Positions 32,368-40,136 of a stretch of DNA of 64,000 bases are shown in pieces (positions within the stretch are counted from its first letter, which is position 1; the number at the start of each line of letters is the position of its first letter). Origin of the DNA: a virus; IMG/VR virus record IMGVR_UViG_3300034198_015460, positions 1 through 64,000 of that record, one strand, 5' to 3'. A model generated the notes under the pieces. That model saw only the letters and a list, made by a program, of their open reading frames with translations. It was not told the DNA's origin and made no database searches. Position numbers and translations under genes: made by a program.

Positions 32368-33242
32368 TAGATCAATTGCTCTTCGTCATAAATTTGTGTT
32401 AAATAACCAAAGTCATCATTTATATCAATTTCTGTATAAGCTACAGACTGTGCTGCTAAAGTGGTATTTGCTGCACCATAATAATTTAAAGGTGAATTGT
32501 TTGCAGAGTATATTCCTGGCTGTATTGTTACTCTACTTATAGCTTCTGTATTACCAACAGCAGATTGTAATTCACCATCAGCAACGTTTGGAGTATAAAA
32601 ATTAGTATCAACGAATTTGATAATTCCTGACTTCTTAACTGGACCATAGAAATAACCTTTTAATACCAAATCAAGAGTCCAAATTATAGCTCTTCTTTTA
32701 GTAAAATCACCTTGATCGTAGTTATCCTCATATCTAATATCATTTAATATTATAGGAATATCCATAATGATATTCATTTCTGGTATTAAATTGACTGTGG
32801 TTGTCCAATCGGGTGTAAAATATGGCAAAACTTGCTCAAGTATTTTGGTTCCATCTTCTACATTTTTAGCATAGATATAAAGTTTAAAATCAATATTATA
32901 TGGTACAGGATTATATTGATATGCAAATTTGCTTGTATTTGCTGAATCTCTTACAACACTTCTATTAATTGTTGGTAGTTTTCTTGAACCATCATATTTC
33001 ATTTGACCCATTTCGAAGGAAATAAGTGGAAGCGGTGCAGTCGCTGTAGGTCGGTCAATATTGGGGTCTTGTGTAACACGAGCCAACATCTTATCTTTTG
33101 GAGCATATGTAATAGGAACCTTTAAACGAGCAACTGTATTGTTTGCAGAATTTGTTCTGGTTATATGAATGTCGTTAAATAATGTTCCGACCAATACAAC
33201 ATATTTTCTTATTGTTCTGAAATAAAACGTTGAACCAAACAT
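32367..33242 (-). CDS. 15: tail terminator / sheath stabiliser gp15
   Basis: 291 residues (T4 gp15 272). Family-typical stretches: MFGSTFYFRTIRKYVVLVGT, FNDIHITR, VPITYAPKDKMLAR, and the late NIIMDIPIILNDIRYEDNY, WTLDLVLKGYFYGP. It caps the tail tube and sheath and binds the neck. The extra C-terminal ~40 residues are polar. It follows gene 14 directly. Confidence 0.93.
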   Translation of the reverse strand: MFGSTFYFRTIRKYVVLVGTLFNDIHITRTNSANNTVARLKVPITYAPKDKMLARVTQDPNIDRPTATAPLPLISFEMGQMKYDGSRKLPTINRSVVRDSANTSKFAYQYNPVPYNIDFKLYIYAKNVEDGTKILEQVLPYFTPDWTTTVNLIPEMNIIMDIPIILNDIRYEDNYDQGDFTKRRAIIWTLDLVLKGYFYGPVKKSGIIKFVDTNFYTPNVADGELQSAVGNTEAISRVTIQPGIYSANNSPLNYYGAANTTLAAQSVAYTEIDINDDFGYLTQIYDEEQLI

Positions 33243-33965
33243 TTAAATGTTCCCTTCTGAGAAAGGATCACGAACTGTAAAGTCAACGAACTGATCTGAT
33301 TCAACTTGGAATTCATCGCTATCATCCATAGCAACCAAATCACCAACACCTTTTCCTTCAAGAATTAAATAATTTCCATCTTCGTCTGTCAAATAATCAC
33401 CGTTTTCATCTTTAATTCCCCAAGTAAGTATGTTTGTATCAAATTTCTTTTGAATAGAATCAATTTCTGGTATGCCAGTATTAAATGTTTCATTAGAATA
33501 TTCAAACAATTCTGTTGTCATTTCCCAGGTCTGAAGAGCGCCTAGTTGATAGAACATCTCATATTTGTTCACAAATTTAATTTGAAAACATTTTTTATTT
33601 AAAGGAAAATATATTAAATCGCCTTCGTTTGGTCTTACTTGTGTTGTAAAGTTTCCAACCTCTTCATTGAATATTCTTTGAGCAACAGACCAAATAACTT
33701 GATCTCTGATTTCAAGACCAAACTTAGACATGAAATTACCATCACCCTGAAACCCATCAAAGCTTTTGATATACATTTCAATAGGATAGGCGTTTTCATA
33801 TGACGATTGATCATCGGCTCCATAGATATCATCGTAATTGTTTAGTTTACGAGGAATATAGAAAACGTCATGACCGTAAATACGTATTGCCTCGATAACT
33901 AGGTTTTCGAGGAGAAGCTGTTCCTGTGACGATTGAAAATTATTGAAGAAAAAATTTGTGGCGAT
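33243..33965 (-). CDS. 14: neck protein gp14 with apparent AUC start
   Basis: 240 residues if initiated at ATC (33963-33965). The first ATG, at 33776, would remove 63 residues that clearly belong to the family: ATNFFFNNFQSSQ, NLVIEAIRIYGHDVFYIPR, compare the T4 AESIQMRGVECYYVPR. No ATG, GTG or TTG occurs upstream in frame before a stop. AGGAGG lies 5 nt before the ATC, which is 1 nt after the stop of the preceding gene. Later EGDLIYFPLNKKCFQI and YEMFYQLGA match T4 gp14. It joins head and tail. Confidence 0.88.
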   Translation of the reverse strand: MATNFFFNNFQSSQEQLLLENLVIEAIRIYGHDVFYIPRKLNNYDDIYGADDQSSYENAYPIEMYIKSFDGFQGDGNFMSKFGLEIRDQVIWSVAQRIFNEEVGNFTTQVRPNEGDLIYFPLNKKCFQIKFVNKYEMFYQLGALQTWEMTTELFEYSNETFNTGIPEIDSIQKKFDTNILTWGIKDENGDYLTDEDGNYLILEGKGVGDLVAMDDSDEFQVESDQFVDFTVRDPFSEGNI

Positions 33966-33966
33966 G

Positions 33967-34566
33967 TTATCCTCCTATATCTTTTTGAGGAGGATTATAT
34001 CCGGTCACTATTTTCATTCTTCCTATTTTTTGCTGTTCTGGATCTTTTGAGCCATACGGTATATGAGTAATCATATCAGAAGTTAATGGTTGAGCGAAAC
34101 CATTAGAGTGTAAACCATGCACTCTCATTTCTGGATCACTCATCATTCTATTTAAAGATTTTTGCATGCCTTCGGAATTTTTAGTCCATTCTATAGACGC
34201 ATTATGAGTTCTTGAAATAGATTTAATAACATCATTCATTCTAACAGGAGAACTTTTTCTGCCCTGCGTGGTTGGAAATTGATATGTTATTGATTTATCA
34301 GGATTATTTATTTGACCAGCAAATCTAACAGTATGATGTATTTTCTTATCTTCTGGATTATATGTGAAATAAGAAGCTCCGCTTCCTGGGGAAGAAGAAT
34401 GGTATAAATGTAAACCGCCTACTTCTCCAATTTTGTTAGCGTTTTTATCAAATTTATTTGGATCGTCATAAGTTATAGGTTTTGTGTCGCTGACAATTGG
34501 ATCTCTTTTTGTTTGAGATATATCGGCGGACCAAGCTTCTTTTATGTATTTTTTAAATGTCAGCAT
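33967..34566 (-). CDS. predicted capsid-internal (injected) protein
   Basis: 199 residues beginning MLTFKKYIKEAWSAD, very like the capsid-targeting sequence of T4 internal proteins (MKTYQEFIAEA). An I-x-E cleavage site (IKE|A) would be cut by gp21. The body is basic and unrecognised: GLHLYHSSSPGSGASYFTYN, IHHTVRFAGQI, MRVHGLHSNGFAQP. It lies with a homing endonuclease between genes 13 and 14, which are adjacent in T4. The product is probably packaged in the head and ejected with DNA; activity unknown. Confidence 0.7.
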   Translation of the reverse strand: MLTFKKYIKEAWSADISQTKRDPIVSDTKPITYDDPNKFDKNANKIGEVGGLHLYHSSSPGSGASYFTYNPEDKKIHHTVRFAGQINNPDKSITYQFPTTQGRKSSPVRMNDVIKSISRTHNASIEWTKNSEGMQKSLNRMMSDPEMRVHGLHSNGFAQPLTSDMITHIPYGSKDPEQQKIGRMKIVTGYNPPQKDIGG

Positions 34567-35296
34567 TTTTTAATCTACATTTCTCGTTGTGGTATCTATA
34601 AACATTGCCTTTATTTCCCCAAAAATCACAATAAACACATTTTATTTTAGTATTATTTATAAGAGAAAATGCTCCAGCGTTTTTGATTTTTTGTTTGTGT
34701 TCTTCTGTTAATGGTGCTCGTTTTATACCTTTAGACGCTGCAATTAATTCACCCGAAATCCATTTTGGATCATCATGCGTTGTATGAAAAATATTGCCAT
34801 CAGAATCTTTAACTGTAATTTTACCTTTATTTCTATTATTTTCTAACATAGTATTTCTACGTTTAATTTTAGTTTCAATATTAGACGACTTTGTATCTCT
34901 TGTTTTTAATCCTTCAATATATTTTTCACGAATTTCTGGTCGCTGCATTGCTTCTTTAGTACGAATAGAGATTTTTTCTTTTCTAGATAATAAGTTACTT
35001 TCATCTAGCCATGTATCATTTACATTTTTTGAAAGATTATAATAACGAATTTTAAGTTCTTCATCTTTCACTAAAGAAAGCCAATATTTTTCACGTTCAT
35101 ATAATTCTTTACGGTTGATATAAACACGTTCTAAAATTCTACGTTTAAAATCTTTAGGGCGGTGCTTATGTGCTTGTCGCATCCACGGAGATGAACAAAT
35201 ATACCCATCATTTTCTGTTCCCCAGTGCATACCAATATAATATCTTTTTTGTTTACGATCTAACCAGATATAAACAAAACCATATTTTTCTTGCAT
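34553..35296 (-). CDS. GIY-YIG homing endonuclease between genes 13 and 14
   Basis: 247 residues. The N-terminus KYGFVYIWLDRKQKRYYIG and HWGTENDGYICSS are nearly the same as in the endonuclease downstream of gene 23, so the two are paralogues. FKRRILE and ELYEREKYWL carry the catalytic Arg and Glu. The middle is Lys-rich with NUMOD-like stretches; a C-terminal zinc finger (IKCVYCDFWGNKG, RYHNEKC) resembles that of the endonuclease at 11850. Its end overlaps the capsid-internal protein gene by 14 nt. Late promoter upstream. Confidence 0.9.
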   Translation of the reverse strand: MQEKYGFVYIWLDRKQKRYYIGMHWGTENDGYICSSPWMRQAHKHRPKDFKRRILERVYINRKELYEREKYWLSLVKDEELKIRYYNLSKNVNDTWLDESNLLSRKEKISIRTKEAMQRPEIREKYIEGLKTRDTKSSNIETKIKRRNTMLENNRNKGKITVKDSDGNIFHTTHDDPKWISGELIAASKGIKRAPLTEEHKQKIKNAGAFSLINNTKIKCVYCDFWGNKGNVYRYHNEKCRLKNADI

Positions 35297-35326
35297 TTAA
35301 ATACTCCTTTGAAGTTATCTCTAGAG

Positions 35327-35334
35327 TATTTATA
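35327..35334 (-). promoter_or_regulatory. T4-type late promoter
   Basis: TATAAATA about 31 nt upstream of the endonuclease ATG. It can also serve the internal protein and gene 14 downstream, and so may compensate for the insertion. Confidence 0.7.
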
Positions 35335-35347
35335 TAAAGTATATATT

Positions 35348-36088
35348 TCAGCCGATCATATCGCTGACGGGCAACGAATAAGACGTAATCATATCTCTTT
35401 CTAATTCTGCACGTTCTTGATTGGCGTCAGCTAAAATTTGCAAACCATTAAACTCGATACCACCAGGAAGTTTCATACCACGAAACTTTGAAAGATTAGC
35501 TCCCCATTGTTGCTTAATTAAACACGTAGCATATCTAAGCAACCAACGATCTCCCCATGCTTTTGTATAAACTTCTGGGTCGACTACTTGATATACTTCT
35601 GCTATTAAATAATTACCAGCGTCAAATTTATTCCAATCCATATCAAGATAAAGTTTATTGATGTGGCGATTGTATCTAAGTGGTTGTTTACCAACCAACA
35701 TCATTTCAAGAAACTGAATATGTTGTAGAGCCATATAATATGGCACCATAGAAACAGAGGTAAGAGTGTATAAATCATTCAAAGCAATTTGATAACGAAT
35801 ATTGAATAGATTGTTTGTATTCAAAGCCTGACCGACCTCAAATACATTAACAGCGCCGATCACGTTATCTGGAAGAGTAATGTATTTGTTTGTTATATCG
35901 GTTTGAGTGACCTGATGCTTATAGTATATTTTCTCAGCGCCCTCAAAATGATAATCCCAAAAATAACGAAGAGCTTCGTCGACGCGATCATCAACTTGAT
36001 CATCATCGACGTTAATTTCAATTACAGGTTTGCCTAAACGACGTAGGCAGTACTCTTTGAATTCGCTCTTTGTGGTAGGTATTGCCAA
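35348..36088 (-). CDS. 13: neck protein gp13
   Basis: A 246-residue protein (T4 gp13 309) with TTG start (36086-36088), 1 nt after the stop of a small membrane gene. Typical features: MAIPTTKSEFKEYCLRRLG start, DDDQVDDRVDEALRYFWDYH acidic segment, and YGLGWGDR-like TKAWGDRWLLRYATCLIKQQWG with KLPGGIEFNG. These match gp13 of T4-like phages. It forms the neck ring with gp14. The non-AUG start is supported by AAGG and by the conserved N-terminus. Confidence 0.93.
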   Translation of the reverse strand: MAIPTTKSEFKEYCLRRLGKPVIEINVDDDQVDDRVDEALRYFWDYHFEGAEKIYYKHQVTQTDITNKYITLPDNVIGAVNVFEVGQALNTNNLFNIRYQIALNDLYTLTSVSMVPYYMALQHIQFLEMMLVGKQPLRYNRHINKLYLDMDWNKFDAGNYLIAEVYQVVDPEVYTKAWGDRWLLRYATCLIKQQWGANLSKFRGMKLPGGIEFNGLQILADANQERAELERDMITSYSLPVSDMIG

Positions 36089-36089
36089 T

Positions 36090-36206
36090 TTAGTTACCTT
36101 TGAATTTTGCTATTACTTTATCAACATTATCTTTAACAAATTGTGGTTGAGGAAGAAAATTCCAACCGACAATAAGACCAATAACAAAAGAAATAAGTGT
36201 TAGCAT
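36090..36206 (-). CDS. small single-pass membrane protein
   Basis: A 38-residue gene with AAGGAGAG about 6 nt before its ATG. The product begins with one hydrophobic segment (LTLISFVIGLIVGWNFL) followed by a polar basic tail (KDNVDKVIAKFKGN). It lies between the holin and gene 13. It could be a holin regulator or spanin-like accessory protein, or encode no lysis function. Not recognised. Confidence 0.65.
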   Translation of the reverse strand: MLTLISFVIGLIVGWNFLPQPQFVKDNVDKVIAKFKGN

Positions 36207-36227
36207 TTTTCTCTCCTTTTATTCTAT

Positions 36228-36680
36228 TTATTGAAATGGACCACCTTTTCTTGGTGGATCAGGTTCGTCATCAACAGTTACAGTTTGTGTTGTTGATGGT
36301 CTATTATAACTGGGTGTATACTGAGAAGAAGATGGCGAATAAGATGATCCAGAAGATTGACCATATGACATTGAAGAAGATGATCCGTATGGAGATTGAG
36401 TTGTTGTAGTAGATACTGAAATTTTCTCTTGACCTCTGGACCAAGCAGAAACACCAATAATTGCACCCATGGCAATATGATATAATCCAGCGCCCTTTAG
36501 TGTCATTGGGTCCCACTGCTGAAATTTAGTTGCATTGAATAGTGCAAAGAAAACAGCATTTAGAATGGGTGCAATTAGAAAATCAAATAAACAGATAATA
36601 AAATAAGACCAACCCATTGCTGGTCGCCAATACGATTTAAGCCAATGTTCTTCTTCTTTTTTTTCTGTATTATCTGACAT
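36228..36680 (-). CDS. holin-like membrane protein
   Basis: About 150 residues from the ATG at 36680. Two or three hydrophobic segments follow a HWLKSYWRPAMGWSYF start (RP motif), with FFALFNATKF between, then YHIAMGAIIGVSAWSRG. The layout is that of the three-TM GTA-type holins. A long Ser/Tyr/Gln-rich tail (SPYGSSSSMSYGQSSGSSYS) ends KGGPFQ. The gene overlaps the endolysin gene by 11 nt, supporting a lysis role. The tail is unusual for a holin. Confidence 0.7.
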   Translation of the reverse strand: MSDNTEKKEEEHWLKSYWRPAMGWSYFIICLFDFLIAPILNAVFFALFNATKFQQWDPMTLKGAGLYHIAMGAIIGVSAWSRGQEKISVSTTTTQSPYGSSSSMSYGQSSGSSYSPSSSQYTPSYNRPSTTQTVTVDDEPDPPRKGGPFQ

Positions 36681-37302
36681 TGAATTGCTCTTGAACTTGT
36701 GGATACAATAGGTGGAAATGGTGTTTTCTATCATCAAGGCCGATGGTGCCACCATTAATTTTCTTTGTTATCATAACAATATCGTCGTGATCAGCATCTG
36801 GATTAATGTTTCTTGATTTCCAGTATTCACAGGCTACTTGAAGAGAAACAACAGGATCATATGCTGCTTCTGGATCGTTGATAAGATCAATACCAATAGC
36901 ATTTCCATAACGATTGTAATTATCTTTACCAGTTAACTGGAATATGCCTCTGCCACGATATCTCCAACCATCACCAGATTCTTCTGATCCATTTCCCATA
37001 CGATTAGAATAAACTCTATTGGCAATCATTTCTGGTTTACGAGCGTATTGTTCTGCCAATTGCATTGACGGAAAATATCTTGGAAATACTCTAGTAAGAC
37101 CTTGTGCAGAATAATTAAGATTTTCTACATTGATAGAAAACTCTCCTGATTCGTGCATGGCCTGTGCAAGAAAATGCGCGATTCTTAATGGAGTATTGAT
37201 TTCATAAATCTCAAATATTTGATTCATATTATCGACCATGCCTTGTTGAAATTCTGGCTTGGCTCTTCTTGTAATACGTCTAATAAATTCTTCTGAGAGC
37301 AT
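36670..37302 (-). CDS. endolysin, GH19 chitinase-like muramidase
   Basis: A 210-residue GH19-type enzyme. Catalytic-domain segments: HFLAQAMHESGEFSINVENL (catalytic Glu region), RVFPRYFPSM, YARKPEMIANRVYSNRMGN, and GDGWRYRGRGIFQLTGKDNY, the hallmark of this family in phages. No signal peptide, so it needs the holin encoded next to it to reach the peptidoglycan. T4 uses gene e lysozyme instead. Confidence 0.93.
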   Translation of the reverse strand: MLSEEFIRRITRRAKPEFQQGMVDNMNQIFEIYEINTPLRIAHFLAQAMHESGEFSINVENLNYSAQGLTRVFPRYFPSMQLAEQYARKPEMIANRVYSNRMGNGSEESGDGWRYRGRGIFQLTGKDNYNRYGNAIGIDLINDPEAAYDPVVSLQVACEYWKSRNINPDADHDDIVMITKKINGGTIGLDDRKHHFHLLYPQVQEQFNVR

Positions 37303-37312
37303 GTGTGTTTTC

Positions 37313-37900
37313 CTAATATTGATAGTTTATATGTAGAATGACAGAATCTACATCTAAAGATGGTGGAAGAGATTTTTGATCTGAACCATCGTGGATACCT
37401 GGAATCATATCTCCGCTATAATATGGTAATCTTTTATTTATTAAATTATTTTGTATGATACCATTAGCTGGTATTTTTTCTACAATAGATATTACATTGT
37501 CTTCTACAAATTTCTGAGTTTGTCTGGAAATCCATTCATTATAAAATGTTTCTGAAGTGTATACGTAAGCTACTTTAAATTCTCTAATGATCATATCATT
37601 TATTGTATAGATTATTAAATCATCATATTCATTTTTATAACTATCATTATGAATGGGAGGAAAATGATCTATGTGGTATGCAAAATTATTGATTTCACTG
37701 ATACTAGTGACTGCTTGTAAAGAGTTGTCTATATACAGCCCATAAGCTTGTTTGTTGATTTCAGGTTTGCCGATTTCTTTTTTTATCCGCATTTTTAAAA
37801 TATTTGCAGAATTTTTAAAATTAATTTTAGTATTTTCAATGAAATTCAAATATTCTTTTGAATCAAATACATCTATATTAAGATTTTTAATTTCTATCAT
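37313..37900 (-). CDS. hypothetical protein near lysis genes
   Basis: About 195 residues from the ATG at 37900, which has GGAG 8 nt upstream and lies 4 nt after the end of the oxygenase gene. Asn/Ile-rich, mixed alpha/beta, with YGLYIDNSLQAVTSISEI and IIYTINDMIIREFKVAYVYTS. A His/Pro-rich HIDHFPPIHND stretch near the middle may bind metal. No family recognised. Coupled with the 2OG oxygenase gene upstream, so it may act with it. Confidence 0.65.
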   Translation of the reverse strand: MIEIKNLNIDVFDSKEYLNFIENTKINFKNSANILKMRIKKEIGKPEINKQAYGLYIDNSLQAVTSISEINNFAYHIDHFPPIHNDSYKNEYDDLIIYTINDMIIREFKVAYVYTSETFYNEWISRQTQKFVEDNVISIVEKIPANGIIQNNLINKRLPYYSGDMIPGIHDGSDQKSLPPSLDVDSVILHINYQY

Positions 37901-37904
37901 ATTT

Positions 37905-38609
37905 TTATCTCCATCTAGGACCGCTAAACCAAGCCACAAGAGAATTTCTCTTTCCTGATGTTACCGGATTTACTTTATGAAGAGCAAATGATGGGAATAT
38001 TATCGCTTCACCTTTATCCATTTTAAAACTACATATAGGATAATTATCTGGTGCTGTAGAAAAATCATAAAAAAGAAATTCACCACCTTCATATTCTTCG
38101 TGTGAGCTTAACATTAATACAGTTGTTAATTTTCTAAATTTAGTCGATTCTGTTATGGAAGAATTGTCTGGAATGTCATACCCAAAATGTTCGTCCATGT
38201 GCCAGTCGATGTGATTTTTATCTTGACCGGTATATCTAAGAAGATTAAATCTAAATAAGCTATCAAGATCTAAATTAAAATATTTTTGATTTATATTCAA
38301 AGATTTCTCAATTATTTCATCAGCAAAGTATATATCATCTTTTTTATCGAATCTACTTATAGTAAAATGAATGCGGTCTATATTATTATAATTTTCACCA
38401 ATTAAAGAGCCTTTCTTTTTATCCAAAGTGGGTTCTAATGTAAACAATTTATAATTAATCTCATCAACTTTTTCTTTTGAAAGAAAATTTTCATCGTAAT
38501 AATGAGTAACTCCTTTTGTATTATATCCATTTTTAGATAATTTTTCTTGGTGTATAGGCATTACATCAGTATTTTTTTCTGATCCCAAACCATATTTTAT
38601 ATCAATCAT
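37905..38609 (-). CDS. 2-oxoglutarate/Fe(II) oxygenase (prolyl-hydroxylase type)
   Basis: 234 residues from the ATG at 38609 (AAGGGG 6 nt upstream); a GTG five codons earlier with AGGAGG is also possible. The iron facial triad is visible as DWHMDEHFG and FPSFALHKVNPV, with the 2OG-binding Arg in SGKRNSLVAWFSGP. EEYEGGEFLFY is the usual strand between. Such PKHD/P4H enzymes hydroxylate protein side chains. Position next to fibre genes suggests a virion or host-envelope target; distinct from the DNA-type dioxygenase at 9546. Confidence 0.85.
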   Translation of the reverse strand: MIDIKYGLGSEKNTDVMPIHQEKLSKNGYNTKGVTHYYDENFLSKEKVDEINYKLFTLEPTLDKKKGSLIGENYNNIDRIHFTISRFDKKDDIYFADEIIEKSLNINQKYFNLDLDSLFRFNLLRYTGQDKNHIDWHMDEHFGYDIPDNSSITESTKFRKLTTVLMLSSHEEYEGGEFLFYDFSTAPDNYPICSFKMDKGEAIIFPSFALHKVNPVTSGKRNSLVAWFSGPRWR

Positions 38610-38626
38610 TTCAAACCCCTTCACAT

Positions 38627-38878
38627 TTATCCTCCTATAGAGCAAACACCAACACCAACTGGCGCTGTATAACTATACAAAACAGTCGAAGCATTTGCTG
38701 AAATACTTCCAGTGCTGCTTGACATATTAAGTCTTTTAAATCTTAAATAAGAGGTATTTGCTCCGTCTGCAATTGCACCATTTCCAGAGGCTAAATTGGT
38801 AACATTAGCAATAGCTACAGTATTTTGAGATGTAGAATCATTAAAAATAATAGCTGTTGCATTAATAGAAACGGTCAT
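38627..38878 (-). CDS. short fibre-like protein with shared N-terminal module
   Basis: 83 residues, Ser/Thr/Asn/Ala-rich and beta-type. It opens MTVSINATAIIFNDSTSQNT, a module repeated at the start of the next two genes. The end SYTAPVGVGVCSIGG is glycine-rich. Probably a minor fibre or fibre-tip subunit. Directly followed by the oxygenase gene. Confidence 0.65.
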   Translation of the reverse strand: MTVSINATAIIFNDSTSQNTVAIANVTNLASGNGAIADGANTSYLRFKRLNMSSSTGSISANASTVLYSYTAPVGVGVCSIGG

Positions 38879-38888
38879 TGATTTCCCT

Positions 38889-39098
38889 TTAAATTGTAAA
38901 AGTTATAACATTAGCATTTTGAGTTATAGAACCAGTAGTCGTTTCAAATAATATTCTACATTCAGCATTAGAACCAGATTTAGAATAATAAACTGTGTTT
39001 CCAGAACCTAAATTTGTTATTGTCGTTATCCCCGCTGAATTTTGAGATGTAGAATCATTATTAAAAATGATAGCGGTTGAATTTATAGAAACAGTCAT
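38889..39098 (-). CDS. short fibre-like protein, paralogue
   Basis: 69 residues starting MTVSINSTAIIFNNDSTSQN, almost identical in its first 20 residues to its neighbours, then diverging (ITNLGSGNTVYYSKSGS, ILFETTTGSITQN). Same beta-type composition. The shared start with variable remainder is typical of modular fibre genes that exchange ends. Confidence 0.65.
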   Translation of the reverse strand: MTVSINSTAIIFNNDSTSQNSAGITTITNLGSGNTVYYSKSGSNAECRILFETTTGSITQNANVITFTI

Positions 39099-39104
39099 TT
39101 TTAT

Positions 39105-40136
39105 TTATCCGATGGTTATATGAGTAGAATTACCAGAAATAGTCAAATCTCCAGAAACTGCTATACTTCTCAAAGACGGAGTATTTTCCAAAGTAAATTG
39201 TTGTATTCTTGAATCATTAATATCACTTAAATACATTTTATGACCATTAGAAGAATATGCTATTCCAGAAACATTTCCTAGACCAGCAGTTCTTCCTGCA
39301 CTAGTGGAAATGCTTATATTTGCCACTAATGTAGCCGTATTAACTTGCCATGGGGTTGATAAATTATATTCATATATAATATCACTTGTATAGTCACCAA
39401 TATACATTTTTGAACCAGTATTATTAAATTCTAATGCATTTGGTGATGTATTAGAAACAGAAACGTTTCCAACCAAAGTCGCTGTCGATAAAGTCCAGGC
39501 AGAAGACAAGTCGTATTCATGTACTTTATCTAAAGTTAAACCAAGTACATACATCTTGGTACCATCTGATTTAAATTTCAAACTTGTTGGATTGGTTTCG
39601 CCTGGAGTAACACCAATTACTAAATTACTTGTCATTGAGACAGTTGCTGTATTTACTTCCCATGCACTAGAAACAGCATATTGAACTATTTTTGAACTTG
39701 ATCCTGCTTGATTTGTTAAAAATAATTTACTTCCATCAGAACTAAAATCCATTCCATATGAATTTGTCATTGCTCCCAAACTAGAACCAGTAAAATCCGC
39801 TATACCTGAAGTATATACTTGAGTTGCAGTATCTATTTGCCAAGCAGTTGACAAATTAAATTGTAACACTTGATCTGGACTGGAATCAAGTATATACATT
39901 TTTGTACCATCTGTTTTAAATCTTATTTCTTCTAAAGTTGTTCCATTACCACTTTTTTGTGTTTGTAGATATATTGTATTGGTTTGATATGCTACACCGT
40001 CTCCCGGAATAGAAATAATAGATACACCAGCAGTGCATGCAGTATTAGAATCAGCTAAGAAACGTTGTGTTACCGCAGTATTTTGATAAGTTCCATCACT
40101 AAAAATTAACGCAGTAGAATTAATGGATACTGCCAT
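39105..40136 (-). CDS. beta-propeller-like fibre protein
   Basis: 343 residues. The N-terminal module MAVSINSTALIFSDGTYQNT is shared with two short downstream genes. The rest is at least five repeats of the pattern F-x-x-DGTKMY(I/V)...V-x-(Q/E)-(Y/F)-(D/N)LS(S/T)AW-x-(I/L/V)-x-TAT, for example LKFKSDGTKMYVLGLTLDKV. It predicts a beta-propeller, as in NHL/YVTN proteins. C-terminal ISGNSTHITIG. A receptor-contacting domain or fibre head is likely. Confidence 0.75.
   Translation of the reverse strand: MAVSINSTALIFSDGTYQNTAVTQRFLADSNTACTAGVSIISIPGDGVAYQTNTIYLQTQKSGNGTTLEEIRFKTDGTKMYILDSSPDQVLQFNLSTAWQIDTATQVYTSGIADFTGSSLGAMTNSYGMDFSSDGSKLFLTNQAGSSSKIVQYAVSSAWEVNTATVSMTSNLVIGVTPGETNPTSLKFKSDGTKMYVLGLTLDKVHEYDLSSAWTLSTATLVGNVSVSNTSPNALEFNNTGSKMYIGDYTSDIIYEYNLSTPWQVNTATLVANISISTSAGRTAGLGNVSGIAYSSNGHKMYLSDINDSRIQQFTLENTPSLRSIAVSGDLTISGNSTHITIG

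Noticed and set aside
33243-33776. gp14 as a truncated 177-residue protein starting at the internal ATG
   Set aside because: The in-frame upstream 63 residues match the gp14 family and a perfect ribosome site precedes the AUC at their start.
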